Of a DNA stretch of 64,000 bases, positions 1-8,505 are shown in pieces. The stretch is from the NCBI RefSeq assembly GCF_033441515.1, contig NZ_JAWQJT010000001.1, positions 3,224,001 through 3,288,000 on the forward strand. The letters run 5' to 3'. The DNA comes from Amycolatopsis solani. GTDB taxonomy: Bacteria > Actinomycetota > Actinomycetes > Mycobacteriales > Pseudonocardiaceae. Each line of letters starts with the position of its first letter. Positions within the stretch are counted from its first letter, which is position 1. Below the pieces are notes generated by a model. It was not told where the DNA came from, did not search any database, and saw nothing but the letters and a program-made list of their open reading frames with translations. Made by a program: the position numbers and the translations under genes.

Positions 1-184
1 TCGTGGATCGGCCCTGGTGACTGCCGATTTCCAGGATGACATCGCCCTTTTCCAGCCGGCACGCGGCGTCCCACAGCGCTCGGCCCTGCGCGCGCGTCAT
101 CCAGCCCTTGACCGGCTCGGCCAAGGCCCAGGCATCTTCGAACGAGATGGCGCACCTGCCTGAATTCGGGAGGATCGTCGGCAC
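1..184 (-). CDS. class I SAM-dependent methyltransferase, N-terminal part (cut by window edge)
   Basis: Reading the minus strand from the GTG at 184-182 gives 61 open codons to the window edge with no stop. The translation contains AWALAEPVKGWMT, RAQGRALWDAA and then GDVILEIGSHQGRST. The last is the glycine-rich SAM-binding motif I (E-I-G-S-H-x-G-R-S-T) of the Methyltransf_24 type, often found in glycan and envelope loci. The start codon abuts the longest possible start of the divergent arabinosyltransferase gene at 185, so the two genes share a very short regulatory region. Only about a quarter of the protein is present, so the substrate cannot be guessed. Confidence 0.75.
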   Translation of the reverse strand, partial: MPTILPNSGRCAISFEDAWALAEPVKGWMTRAQGRALWDAACRLEKGDVILEIGSHQGRST

Positions 185-204
185 ATGGTAGCCAGGTTTC
201 CGCC

Positions 205-223
205 TAGTATCTACCGGATGGTA
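205..223 (+). promoter_or_regulatory. candidate -10 box and TACC-N4-GGTA inverted repeat at the aftD start
   Basis: TAGTAT at 205-210 resembles a -10 hexamer. It is followed by TACC-GGAT-GGTA at 212-223, which overlaps the ATG at 218. If TAGTAT is the -10 box, the aftD transcript would begin at about 217-218 and be leaderless. The inverted repeat resembles those at 5470-5487 and 11596-11611. No convincing -35 box is visible. Confidence 0.35.
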
Positions 224-3200
224 ACCGGCACCCGCGAACGAACCCGGGACGACGCCCCGCCTTCCGGGCGCGTCCGGAAGGGCGCGTTCTTCCGGCGGCC
301 GAGCACCTGGATCGTGCTGGCGCTGACCACGTTGTCGTTCCTGCAGATGCCGGGGAAGACGACGTTCGACACCAAGCTCGACCTCGCCGTCGACCCGCTC
401 GCCTTCCTCGGCCGCGCCCTGCACCTGTGGAACCCCCAGGCCACGGCGGGGGAGCTGCAGAACCAGGCGTACGGCTACCTCTTCCCGATGGGCCCGTTCT
501 TCGCGCTGTGCCAGGCGGTGGGCGTGCCCGCGTGGATCGCGCAACGGCTGTGGGGCGCGATCCTGCTGTCGGCCGCGTTCGGCGGGGCGCTGCTGCTGGC
601 GCGCGCGATGAAGATCGGCACCGAGCGCACGCGGCTGATCGGCGCGCTCGGCTACGCGCTCGCGCCGCGCATGCTGACCGAAATCGGTGGTCTCTCCGCG
701 GAAATGCTGCCCGCGGTGCTCCTGCCGTGGGTGCTGGTGCCGCTGGTGCGGGCCGGGAAGATCGGCTCGCCGCGGCGCGCGGCCGGGCTGTCCGCGCTGG
801 CCGTGCTGTGCATGGGCGGCGTCAACGGCGCGATGGTCGTGATGGCGCTCGTCCTGCCCGGACTCTGGCTGCTGACGCGCAAGTGGACGCGCGAGCACGT
901 CAGGCTGGTCCTGTGGTGGTTCGCCTTCGTCGCCGGCGTGACGCTGTGGTGGATCCTGCCGCTGCTGCTGCTCGGCGAATACAGCCTGCCGTTCCTGGAC
1001 TACATCGAGTCCGCGACGAACACGACCGCGCCGATGTCGCTGTTCGAGGTGCTGCGCGGGACCAACCAGTGGGTCGCCTACGTCGTGCAGGGCACGCCGT
1101 GGTGGCCGGGCGGCTGGTCGCTGATCGACAACCCGGTGCTGATGCTGGCCACCGGGCTCGTCGCCGGCGTCGGCCTGTTCGGGCTGACCCGGCGCGGCCT
1201 TCCGGAGCGGCGGTTCCTCGTCTTCGGCGTGCTCACCGGGTTGACCCTGCTGACCATCGGCTACGTCGGCACGCTCGACAGCCCGGTCGCCGAGCAGGTC
1301 CGGCACCTGCTCGACGGGCCGCTCGCGCCGCTGCGCAACGTCCACAAGTTCGAACCGGTGCTGCGGTTGCCGCTGGTGCTCGCGTTCGTGCACGGCATCT
1401 CGAGCCCGGCCCGGGTGAAGTCCGCGCGCCGGTTCCTGCGGCCCGCGCTGGGACTGCTGCTGGTGCTGGTGATGGCCGCGCCCGCGTGGCTGCTGAACCT
1501 GCGGTCCGGGCCGGGCTGGGACGAGGTTCCCGGCTACTGGTACGACGCCATGGGTTACGTCGCGAAGGCCGACCCGAACGCCCGGACGCTGCTGCTGCCG
1601 GCCACCGGGTTCGGCGAGTACGAGTGGGGCCGCACGGTCGACGAGCCCGCGCAGGCGATCGCGAAGAGCCCGTGGGCGGTGCGCAACCAGGTCCCGCTGG
1701 GGTCCGAAGGGAACACCCGGCTGATGGACTCCGTGGACGCGGCGCTCGCCGACGGCCGCGGCGATCCCGGGCTCGCCGCGCTGCTCGCGCGGTCCGGCTA
1801 CCGGTTCCTGTTGCTGCGCAACGACATCGAACGCGAGCGGACCAACGCGCCGCCCATTGCGACCCTGCGCGCCGGGCTGGCCGGCTCGCCGGGCATCGCC
1901 AAGGCGGCGGCGTTCGGCCCGCTGGAGGTCTACGAGGTGCGGCGGCCGGTGCCGCTCGCCACCGCGACGTCCACAAAGGACGTACCGACGGTGAGCGGCG
2001 GGCCGGAAAACCTGCTGCCGCTGCTCGATTCCGGCCAGCTCGACCCGTCGACACCGACCGTGCTCACCGGGGACGGGGGCTCACCCGGCGGGCCGCGGCT
2101 GGTGACCGACGGCCTGCGGCGCGCCGAGCGGAACGTCGGCGGCGTCCGGGACAACCTCAGCCAGACGCTGACCGCGGGTGAGGCCTACCGCCAGCAGCGC
2201 GCGGCGGGCGACGTGCTGCCGTTCCCCGGGCCGGAGCACCAGACCGTGGCCGCCTACCGGGGGATCCGCGCGGTGACGGCGTCCACGGCGGCATCCTTCG
2301 CGGACGCGTTCGGCGGGTCCGACCCGGGCCACCAGCCGTTCGCCGCGATCGACGGCGATCCCCGCACGGCGTGGCACTCGTCGTCGTTCACCGGGCCGAT
2401 CGGCCAGTGGCTCGAGGTGGAGCTGGACACCCCGCGGCTGGTGAACGCGATCGACCTGCAGCTGGTGGACGACATCCGCGTCGGCTGGCCGCCGACCCGG
2501 ATCCGGATCACCACCGACAACGGTTCGGTCGACCAGCAGGTGATCCGCGGTGCGGGCGCGCACAGCTACAGCGTCGCGGGCGGGGTCACACGCAAGGTGC
2601 GGATCACGTTGCTGTCGCTGGTGGTCGGGCGGCAGGACGGCAACGTCGGGATCGCGGAGCTGAAGATCCCCGGCACCGAGCCGCAGCGCACGCTGGAGGT
2701 GCCCGCGGACCTGCCGGTCGGCCCGGCGCCCGGCTTCTCGTTCACACGCGGCGCGGCGCCGCGGTACGCGTGCCTGCCGGTCGGCGACGCCGTCCGGTGC
2801 GACGCTTCGGCCGCGCGCGACGGCGAGGAACCCGACGGGATCCGGCGCCTGTTCAGCACCCCGGCCGAAGAGACGTACCTGGTCGGCGGCTCGGTGCTGC
2901 CGTCGGGCGGCGGCCGCAACCCGGTGCAGCTGCCGGGGGTGACGGTCGCCTCGACGTCCCAGCTCGCCGGCGACCCGGCCGCGGCGGGGTTCGCGGCGGT
3001 GGACGGCGACGCGGGCACGACGTGGCGCCCCGACGTCACGGACCTGCGGCCGGCGCTGACCCTGGGCTGGACCTCGCCGAAGCGGATTTCCGGGCTGCAC
3101 ATCGGGGTTTCGCCGTCGAGCGGGGCCCGGGTGCCGCGGCAGGTGGAGCTGGTCGGCCGGTCGGGCACGCGGACGGTCGAGCTGGACGCGAGCGGGTCGG

Positions 3201-4213
3201 CGTCGTTCGAACCGCTGGACACCGACCAGCTGCAGATCGTGCTGCCGGGCGACGACGACGATCCCACGGCCCGCGCGGTGGCCGGGATCGGCAGCCTGGA
3301 GCTGTCGGGGACGGCCGGGCTGCTGCCCGGCCCGGACCCGGCGTTCACGGTGCCGTGCGGGTCGGGGCCGAACATCCACCTGGACGGCCTCGACTACCGG
3401 ACGTCGGTGCAGGGGACGCTGGCGGACATCATCGCCCACCGCGCACTGGAGCTGCGGATGTGCCGCGATTCCGAGGGCGGCGTCGCGTTGCCGGCGGGCG
3501 GGCACGAACTGCGGACGGACCGGTCGGAGTCCTTTGTGGTCCAGGACCTGTGGCTGCGTCCGGTGAAGGCGCCGGCCACGCCGCCGGGGCACCGGACGGT
3601 GCAGGTGGGGACGTGGGACGCGACGGCCCGCACGGTGACGGTCGGGCCGGGCGAGGAGGCGGTGCTGGCGATCCCGGAGAACGCGAACGCGGGCTGGGTG
3701 GCCACAGTGGATGGTCGCGAGCTGGCCCGCACCCGCGTCGACGGCTGGCAGCAGGCGTGGCTCGTCCCGGCCGGCGCGGGCGGGGTGGTTTCGCTGTCGT
3801 TCACGCCGGATTCCGCGTACCGCGCGGGATTGCTGACCGGCGCGGCGGCGGTGCTGCTGACGCTGATCGCGGTGGCGTGGCCGGCCCGGCGGCGGCCGTT
3901 CCCGGTCGTCGCGGGCGGTGCCGCGGTACCGGTGGTGCTGATCGGGCTGCTGGTGGCGCTGGGCGGGATGCTGCCGGTGGTGCTGCTGATCGCGTGCCTG
4001 CTGGCCCGCCAGTTCTCGGAGCGGGCACCGCGGTACCTGGCGTTCGGCGGCATGGCCGTGGCGGCGGCGGTGTCGGTGGTGGGCCGGGTCCTCGGCCACG
4101 GCCAGGAGTGGGCGTACGGCCCGGTGACGCAGGCCGCCCTGTTGCTGGCCGCGGCGGCGATGGTGTCGACGTGCGTGGACTGGTTCACGCGGCCCGCCGG
4201 CTCCGGGATGTAG
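218..4213 (+). CDS. aftD: AftD-like alpha-(1->3)-arabinofuranosyltransferase (DUF3367 family)
   Basis: A very large polytopic membrane protein of about 1,330 residues, close to the roughly 1,400 of mycobacterial AftD. The N-terminal third is a GT-C-type membrane domain; its first extracytoplasmic loop carries acidic residues (TFDTKLDLAVDP). The middle is extracytoplasmic, with two discoidin/CBM-like beta-sandwich stretches (near AIDGDPRTAWHSSSF and AVDGDAGTTWRPD). Four or five more membrane segments close the C-terminus. In mycobacteria AftD adds arabinofuranose from decaprenyl-phosphoarabinose to arabinogalactan and lipoarabinomannan at the outer face of the membrane. The reading frame is open from the ATG at 185; the ATG at 218 is preferred because it clears the divergent gene and follows a possible -10 box. 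The TAG stop touches a 47-bp palindrome. Confidence 0.85.
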   Translation: MVTGTRERTRDDAPPSGRVRKGAFFRRPSTWIVLALTTLSFLQMPGKTTFDTKLDLAVDPLAFLGRALHLWNPQATAGELQNQAYGYLFPMGPFFALCQAVGVPAWIAQRLWGAILLSAAFGGALLLARAMKIGTERTRLIGALGYALAPRMLTEIGGLSAEMLPAVLLPWVLVPLVRAGKIGSPRRAAGLSALAVLCMGGVNGAMVVMALVLPGLWLLTRKWTREHVRLVLWWFAFVAGVTLWWILPLLLLGEYSLPFLDYIESATNTTAPMSLFEVLRGTNQWVAYVVQGTPWWPGGWSLIDNPVLMLATGLVAGVGLFGLTRRGLPERRFLVFGVLTGLTLLTIGYVGTLDSPVAEQVRHLLDGPLAPLRNVHKFEPVLRLPLVLAFVHGISSPARVKSARRFLRPALGLLLVLVMAAPAWLLNLRSGPGWDEVPGYWYDAMGYVAKADPNARTLLLPATGFGEYEWGRTVDEPAQAIAKSPWAVRNQVPLGSEGNTRLMDSVDAALADGRGDPGLAALLARSGYRFLLLRNDIERERTNAPPIATLRAGLAGSPGIAKAAAFGPLEVYEVRRPVPLATATSTKDVPTVSGGPENLLPLLDSGQLDPSTPTVLTGDGGSPGGPRLVTDGLRRAERNVGGVRDNLSQTLTAGEAYRQQRAAGDVLPFPGPEHQTVAAYRGIRAVTASTAASFADAFGGSDPGHQPFAAIDGDPRTAWHSSSFTGPIGQWLEVELDTPRLVNAIDLQLVDDIRVGWPPTRIRITTDNGSVDQQVIRGAGAHSYSVAGGVTRKVRITLLSLVVGRQDGNVGIAELKIPGTEPQRTLEVPADLPVGPAPGFSFTRGAAPRYACLPVGDAVRCDASAARDGEEPDGIRRLFSTPAEETYLVGGSVLPSGGGRNPVQLPGVTVASTSQLAGDPAAAGFAAVDGDAGTTWRPDVTDLRPALTLGWTSPKRISGLHIGVSPSSGARVPRQVELVGRSGTRTVELDASGSASFEPLDTDQLQIVLPGDDDDPTARAVAGIGSLELSGTAGLLPGPDPAFTVPCGSGPNIHLDGLDYRTSVQGTLADIIAHRALELRMCRDSEGGVALPAGGHELRTDRSESFVVQDLWLRPVKAPATPPGHRTVQVGTWDATARTVTVGPGEEAVLAIPENANAGWVATVDGRELARTRVDGWQQAWLVPAGAGGVVSLSFTPDSAYRAGLLTGAAAVLLTLIAVAWPARRRPFPVVAGGAAVPVVLIGLLVALGGMLPVVLLIACLLARQFSERAPRYLAFGGMAVAAAVSVVGRVLGHGQEWAYGPVTQAALLLAAAAMVSTCVDWFTRPAGSGM

Positions 4214-4259
4214 TGAATGACTCATTCCTGTCGTCGGACGACAGGAATGAGTCATTCAC
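4213..4259. repeat. 47-bp perfect palindrome, GAATGACTCATTC family
   Basis: Perfect inverted repeat: 23-bp arms beginning GTGAATGACTCATTCCTG around one central base. It lies between the convergent stops of aftD and the flippase gene, and supplies the latter's TGA (4258-4256). It probably works as a bidirectional terminator without a U-tract. Confidence 0.9.
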
Positions 4260-5458
4260 GGCGTTCGGCGTGCCCGCAACTCCAGCATCGCCCCCGCCAC
4301 CGCCAGGCCACCCGCGCAACACGCCGCCGCCGTGACCACCTGCGTCGCCGAGCCGTGCAACCACAACAAGATCAACGCCGCCTCCGCGGCCACCGCCGTC
4401 CACATCAGCACCGTCACCCGCCGGTCGCCGTCCGCCAGCCGGGCGTACAGCAGGATCTGCACCAGCGCCAGCATCGACCCCGCCAGCGCGAACGGCCACA
4501 CCGGCATCACGCTGCCGGCGTAACGGGAACCGCCGATCAGCCCCAGCAACGACGGCCCAACCGCCACCGAAACCAGCAGCACCACGGCGTCCAGGCAGGC
4601 GCACACCGCCAGCGCCACCGGCAGCACGCGCCGCCGTCCCGCGGACAGCGCGAACCGCGGCAGCACCAGCACGCCCACCGCCTGTGGCAGCCAGTACGCG
4701 ATCTTCGTGACGATCGCCCCCAGCGCGTACTCGCCCGCCGAACCCGCCGGCAGCGTGTGCCGCGCCAGCACCAGGTCCAGGTTCACCAGGAGCACCAGCG
4801 CCAGCATCGCTTGCGCCGTATGGAGTACTTCGCCACCGTGGCGATCGGCCCAGCGGGGCCGGGGACGGCCGCAGAGCTGCCAAGCCACCACCACGACCAC
4901 GACCGACCCGAACGCGGTTCCCGCCAGCGCGCCGGTCGTCGAACCCGTCAGGAGCAGGCCGAGCAGGGAACCGCCGACCTTGCCGCACCCCTCCAGCGCG
5001 ATCAGCCCGGCCAGCCTCGCGAACCGGTGCGCGCCCTGGAGCAGACCGTGGAACAACCCCAGCAGCGTCAACGGCCCGAGCGCGGCCGTCACCAGCAGCG
5101 CCGGCGTCAGCGAGCCCAGGTGCAGCAGGAGCACCAGCAACGGGCTGAGCGTCAACGCCGCCGTCGCGACGATCCCGCTCGTCATCAGCCCGAGCGCGAA
5201 CAACGGACCCCGCGCCGGCGACGACGAACGCGCCACCCGCAAGGCGACGACCGTCTGCAGTCCCATCGCCGGGACGACGCCGATCACCAGCACCGCCAGC
5301 AGGGAGCTCAGCTCGCCGAACGCGCCGGGCGCGAGGATCCGCGCGGCCGCCAGGCTCAGCACGTAACTCGCCGCGTTGTTGCCCGCGAGCGCGAGCGAGA
5401 CGAGGATCGCCGCGACCCGGTTGCCGGTCCGGGCCGGGTCTTCGGTGGCTACGCTCAA
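4256..5458 (-). CDS. polysaccharide flippase-like membrane protein (Wzx/MATE superfamily)
   Basis: About 400 residues, almost entirely hydrophobic, with roughly 12 predicted membrane segments. Early motifs such as NNAASYVLSLAAARILAPGAFGELSSLLAVL fit the polysaccharide-biosynthesis exporter branch of the MOP flippases, which move lipid-linked glycans across the membrane. The frame is open up to 5620, but residues upstream of the TTG at 5458 are low-complexity shadow sequence and overlap the divergent gene's promoter; the TTG start (then SVATEDPARTG) is therefore chosen. No strong ribosome site was seen, so the start is uncertain. Its position between AftD and a GT-C-like protein suggests it handles an envelope glycan intermediate. 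Confidence 0.75.
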   Translation of the reverse strand: MSVATEDPARTGNRVAAILVSLALAGNNAASYVLSLAAARILAPGAFGELSSLLAVLVIGVVPAMGLQTVVALRVARSSSPARGPLFALGLMTSGIVATAALTLSPLLVLLLHLGSLTPALLVTAALGPLTLLGLFHGLLQGAHRFARLAGLIALEGCGKVGGSLLGLLLTGSTTGALAGTAFGSVVVVVVAWQLCGRPRPRWADRHGGEVLHTAQAMLALVLLVNLDLVLARHTLPAGSAGEYALGAIVTKIAYWLPQAVGVLVLPRFALSAGRRRVLPVALAVCACLDAVVLLVSVAVGPSLLGLIGGSRYAGSVMPVWPFALAGSMLALVQILLYARLADGDRRVTVLMWTAVAAEAALILLWLHGSATQVVTAAACCAGGLAVAGAMLELRARRTP

Positions 5459-5469
5459 CGGCGGGCTCC

Positions 5470-5487
5470 CATTACCGGCGAGTAATG
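5470..5487. promoter_or_regulatory. CATTAC-N6-GTAATG inverted repeat between divergent envelope genes
   Basis: CATTACCGGCGAGTAATG is an 18-bp inverted repeat with perfect 6-bp arms. It lies in the 70-bp gap between the flippase start and the GT-C-like gene start at 5529, a good place for an operator acting on both. The core resembles the site at 11596-11611 before another envelope gene. The regulator is unknown. Confidence 0.5.
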
Positions 5488-5528
5488 AGCAGGGACCATA
5501 ACCTCGCGCGCACCGGAAAGGAAGGGCC

Positions 5529-7211
5529 GTGGACGCACCGGGCAAGCGGTTCGCGCTCCCCGCGTGGTCCGCCGTGCTCGCGTTCGCCGTCTGCGCGCCC
5601 TTGCTGCGCCGCGGGTTCACCCTCGGCTACGACATGGTGTTCGCGCCCAGGCAGTACTTCGTGCCGGACGCCCTCGGGCTCGGCAGCACGCTGCCGCGAT
5701 CCGTGCCCGCCGACGCCGCCGTCGCGTTGGCGACCACCGCGCTGCCCGGCGACATCGTCCAGAAGATCGTCCTGCTCCTGGCGATTTTCGCGGCCGCGCT
5801 CGGCGCGGGCCGGCTGGTCCCGACCGGCCACCTCGGCACCCGGCTCGTCGCCGCGACGACGTACGCGTGGACGCCCTACGTCGCCGAACGGCTCTTCATC
5901 GGGCACTGGCCGCTGCTGCTGACCTACGCGTGCCTGCCCTGGATCGCCGCCGCGGGACTCGCGGCGCGCGCACACGAACCGAATTCCCTGCCGAGACTGG
6001 TGATCGCGAGCGCGGCGGCGGTCCTGACCCCGCCGGGCGGCGTGCTCGCGAGCGCCGTCATGGTCGCGGCCGCCGGGTCGCGCAGGCTCTGGCAGACGGT
6101 CCCGATCGCCCTCGCGCTGAACCTCCCGTGGCTGGTGCCGACATTCCTCAACCCCGGCGGCACGTTCTCCGACCCGGCCGGGGTGACCGCGTTCAGCGCC
6201 CGCGCCGAAAGCTGGGGCCCCGCGCTGTTCAGCGTGCTCGGGCTGGGCGGCATCTGGAACGCCGAAACGGTGCCCGGCAGCCGGGCGATGCCGCTGGTCC
6301 CGGTGCTGACCCTCGTCGTCGCCGCGATCGCCGTGGCCGGGCTCCGGCCGCTGGCGAAGTGGTGGGGGCGGGCGCCGGCGTTGTCGCTGTCCCTGCTCGG
6401 GGTCGCGGGTGTGCTGCTGGCGTCGCTGGCGACGTTGCCGGGTGGGACGGCGCTGCTCACCGCGGCGACGCGGTACGTGCCCGGCGCCGGGCTGCTGCGC
6501 GACGCCCAGAAATGGGTGGCCTGGTGGGCGCTTCCGCTCGCGCTCGGCTTCGCGCTGGCCGTCGAAGCCGCCGCCGCGAAGCTGAAGACCGAGCGCGGCC
6601 GGATCGCCTTGGCCACGGCGGCGATCGCCTTGCCCTTGGTCACCATGCCGGATCTGGCGTGGGGCGGCTGGGGACGGCTCGGCACGGCGCAGTACCCGGA
6701 CGACTGGCGGGCCGTGTCCGAAGTGCTCGGTGACCGCCCCGGCGACGTGCTCGTGCTGCCGCTCTCGGCGTTCCGCGGGTTCGCCTGGAACGCCGACCGC
6801 ACTCAGCTGGACCCGGCGCCGCGCGCGCTGCCGAGACCCGTGCTGATGGACGACACGCTGCAAGTGGGCGCCGACCGCATCGCGGGCGAGGACCCGCGGA
6901 TCGGCGACGTCCGCGCCGCGACGTCCGCGCGGGAGCTCACCGCCGCGGGGATCGGCTGGGTCCTCGTCGAACACGGGACACCCGGCGACGTCGACCCGCG
7001 GTTGCTCGCCGACGCGACCGCGGTGTGGTCGGGTGAATGGCTGACGCTCTACCGGACACCGGGTGTGCCTTCGGTGAAAGCGATCTCGTGGACGCCCGCC
7101 TTGGTGGCGAACGGAGTAGCGCTGGGATTGCTGTGCGTCGCACTGTTGTGCCGCATGTTACCGATGCGTACATTGGGCCGCGGCAGGATTTCCCCGCCGC
7201 GGAAGGAGTGA
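5529..7211 (+). CDS. large integral membrane protein, GT-C-like, of the AftD locus
   Basis: 560 residues with about a dozen hydrophobic segments and an early extracytoplasmic stretch (GYDMVFAPRQYFVPDALG) typical of a conserved actinobacterial membrane family. Size and context match mycobacterial Rv0226c-type proteins, which I recall as roughly 576 residues; the precise reaction is not established. The GTG start has AAGGAAGG about 5 nt upstream. Its TGA stop lies 3 nt before the DUF2613 gene, so the two are probably cotranscribed. Codon 544 (7158-7160) is a TTA, rare in this base composition and a possible bldA-type control point. Confidence 0.75.
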   Translation: MDAPGKRFALPAWSAVLAFAVCAPLLRRGFTLGYDMVFAPRQYFVPDALGLGSTLPRSVPADAAVALATTALPGDIVQKIVLLLAIFAAALGAGRLVPTGHLGTRLVAATTYAWTPYVAERLFIGHWPLLLTYACLPWIAAAGLAARAHEPNSLPRLVIASAAAVLTPPGGVLASAVMVAAAGSRRLWQTVPIALALNLPWLVPTFLNPGGTFSDPAGVTAFSARAESWGPALFSVLGLGGIWNAETVPGSRAMPLVPVLTLVVAAIAVAGLRPLAKWWGRAPALSLSLLGVAGVLLASLATLPGGTALLTAATRYVPGAGLLRDAQKWVAWWALPLALGFALAVEAAAAKLKTERGRIALATAAIALPLVTMPDLAWGGWGRLGTAQYPDDWRAVSEVLGDRPGDVLVLPLSAFRGFAWNADRTQLDPAPRALPRPVLMDDTLQVGADRIAGEDPRIGDVRAATSARELTAAGIGWVLVEHGTPGDVDPRLLADATAVWSGEWLTLYRTPGVPSVKAISWTPALVANGVALGLLCVALLCRMLPMRTLGRGRISPPRKE

Positions 7212-7214
7212 CAC

Positions 7215-7397
7215 GTGGGCACGGTCATCGGCGCGGTCGTCGCCGTCATCATCGGCGGCGGGGTGGCGACCGGCGCGGGGTTCGCCCTCGTCAAGGGCGC
7301 GGACCCCGACGCTTCCGCCCAGGTGCAGGACAAGCTCAACGCGCAGGTGAAGTACAACCCGGCCGACCACCCCGGCAAGATCTACGGGAGCCGCTGA
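7215..7397 (+). CDS. DUF2613 small membrane or secreted protein
   Basis: 60 residues: one N-terminal hydrophobic helix with many glycines (VIGAVVAVIIGGGVATGAGFA), then a short polar tail ending NPADHPGKIYGSR. This is the pattern of DUF2613, the family of Rv0236A, which sits beside aftD in mycobacteria. The GTG start is preceded by GGAAGGAG with good spacing. Function is unknown; linkage to aftD across genera suggests a role with arabinan assembly or envelope integrity. Only 3 nt separate it from the next gene. Confidence 0.85.
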   Translation: MGTVIGAVVAVIIGGGVATGAGFALVKGADPDASAQVQDKLNAQVKYNPADHPGKIYGSR

Positions 7398-7400
7398 CGC

Positions 7401-8462
7401 GTGACCCGGCTCGCCTCCGACCACGCGCACCGCGTCGTCGGGCTCTACGGCGACCCCACCGTTTCCTGGAGCATCCTCCTCGAAGCGGAACTTTCCGCGG
7501 CCGCACCGGAACCCGGGAAGCTCCGGGCGCGCCTCGCGGCCGCGGTCCAGCAGTACCCGCACCTCGGCGCCGTGCCCGAAATCGAGCTCGCGGACGACTT
7601 GCCCGCCGTCCGCGACCGGTTCGCTTCGGAGCCCTACGAACGCACCGCGCCGCTCATCCGCGTCGCCGTCCGGGCGGACGCGCTGCTCGTCGCCGCGCAC
7701 CACGGCGCCCTCGACGGCCTCGGCCTGCTGGCCCTGCTCGGCATCCTCCTCGACGTCCCGGTTTCCTCGGCGGCGACCGGGATCGGCCCCCGTGGTGGCG
7801 GCAAACCCTTCGTCGTTTCGGCCGTCCAGCGGCTCGCTGAGGCGGTTTTCGTGCCGCCGGGCCGGATCGTGCCGGATCGGGCCGCACCGTCCTCAGGGGA
7901 CGTCTTCGCGGCCCGCCACGAACCGCGGCTGCGGCTCGGCGCCCCCGGGTTCGTCACGGCCGCTGCCCGCGCCACCGAACGCTGGAACCACTCGCACGGT
8001 GCCCGCACGGCGCGGGTCGTGGCCGCGCTGGGCGCGTCACGGCGGTCCGGCGCGGCACCGGAGCCGGTGCACGACAGCGCGTTCTTCCGGCTGCGACTCG
8101 GTTCCCGCGCGGCGGACGTCGCCGCGCTGCTGCGGACACGGCCGCCCGAGCCGGACTTCCCGGCGCGCAGCAGCCGCTTCGCCCGGCTGGGAACCCGCCT
8201 GCTGGCCGGCCGGCTGGGGTCGACGTTCCTGGTGTCGAACCTCGGCCTGGTGTCCACGGTGGACACGGTGCGCTCGCTCGCGTTCTACCCGGCCGCGAGC
8301 GGGCGGTCCGGGGTGGCGTTCGGCGCCGCCACCACCGGCGGCACCACGACGGTGACGGTCCGGGCCCGCCGCCGCGACTTCGACGCCCCCGCCGCGGCCC
8401 GGTTACTGGCGGAGTTCGGCGACGCGGTCCGGGACCAGGCCTCGCCGCGCTGCCGTGAATGA
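7401..8462 (+). CDS. condensation-domain/PapA-like acyltransferase
   Basis: 353 residues carrying AAHHGALDGLGL, the HHxxxDG catalytic motif shared by NRPS condensation domains, PapA-type acyltransferases and WS/DGAT enzymes; the second histidine is the catalytic base. At 353 residues it is shorter than a full condensation domain (about 450), and the C-terminal half (ARSSRFARLGTRLLAGRLGS, then FLVSNLGLVSTVDTV) fits the solvent-channel region. It probably acylates a sugar or lipid in the envelope pathway, to judge from its neighbours. Codon 335 (8403-8405) is TTA. The GTG start follows the DUF2613 stop by 3 nt, and the TGA stop lies inside a palindrome. Confidence 0.65.
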   Translation: MTRLASDHAHRVVGLYGDPTVSWSILLEAELSAAAPEPGKLRARLAAAVQQYPHLGAVPEIELADDLPAVRDRFASEPYERTAPLIRVAVRADALLVAAHHGALDGLGLLALLGILLDVPVSSAATGIGPRGGGKPFVVSAVQRLAEAVFVPPGRIVPDRAAPSSGDVFAARHEPRLRLGAPGFVTAAARATERWNHSHGARTARVVAALGASRRSGAAPEPVHDSAFFRLRLGSRAADVAALLRTRPPEPDFPARSSRFARLGTRLLAGRLGSTFLVSNLGLVSTVDTVRSLAFYPAASGRSGVAFGAATTGGTTTVTVRARRRDFDAPAAARLLAEFGDAVRDQASPRCRE

Positions 8463-8501
8463 CTCATTCCTGTCGTCGGACGACATGAATGAGTCATTCA
8501 C
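8455..8501. repeat. 47-bp palindrome, GAATGACTCATTC family, one mismatch
   Basis: Same architecture and length as the element at 4213: 23-bp arms with one mismatch (CCTG against CATG) around one base. It contains the stop of the acyltransferase-like gene and lies 4 nt before the end of the convergent glycosyltransferase gene. Confidence 0.9.
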
Positions 8502-8505
8502 GTCA

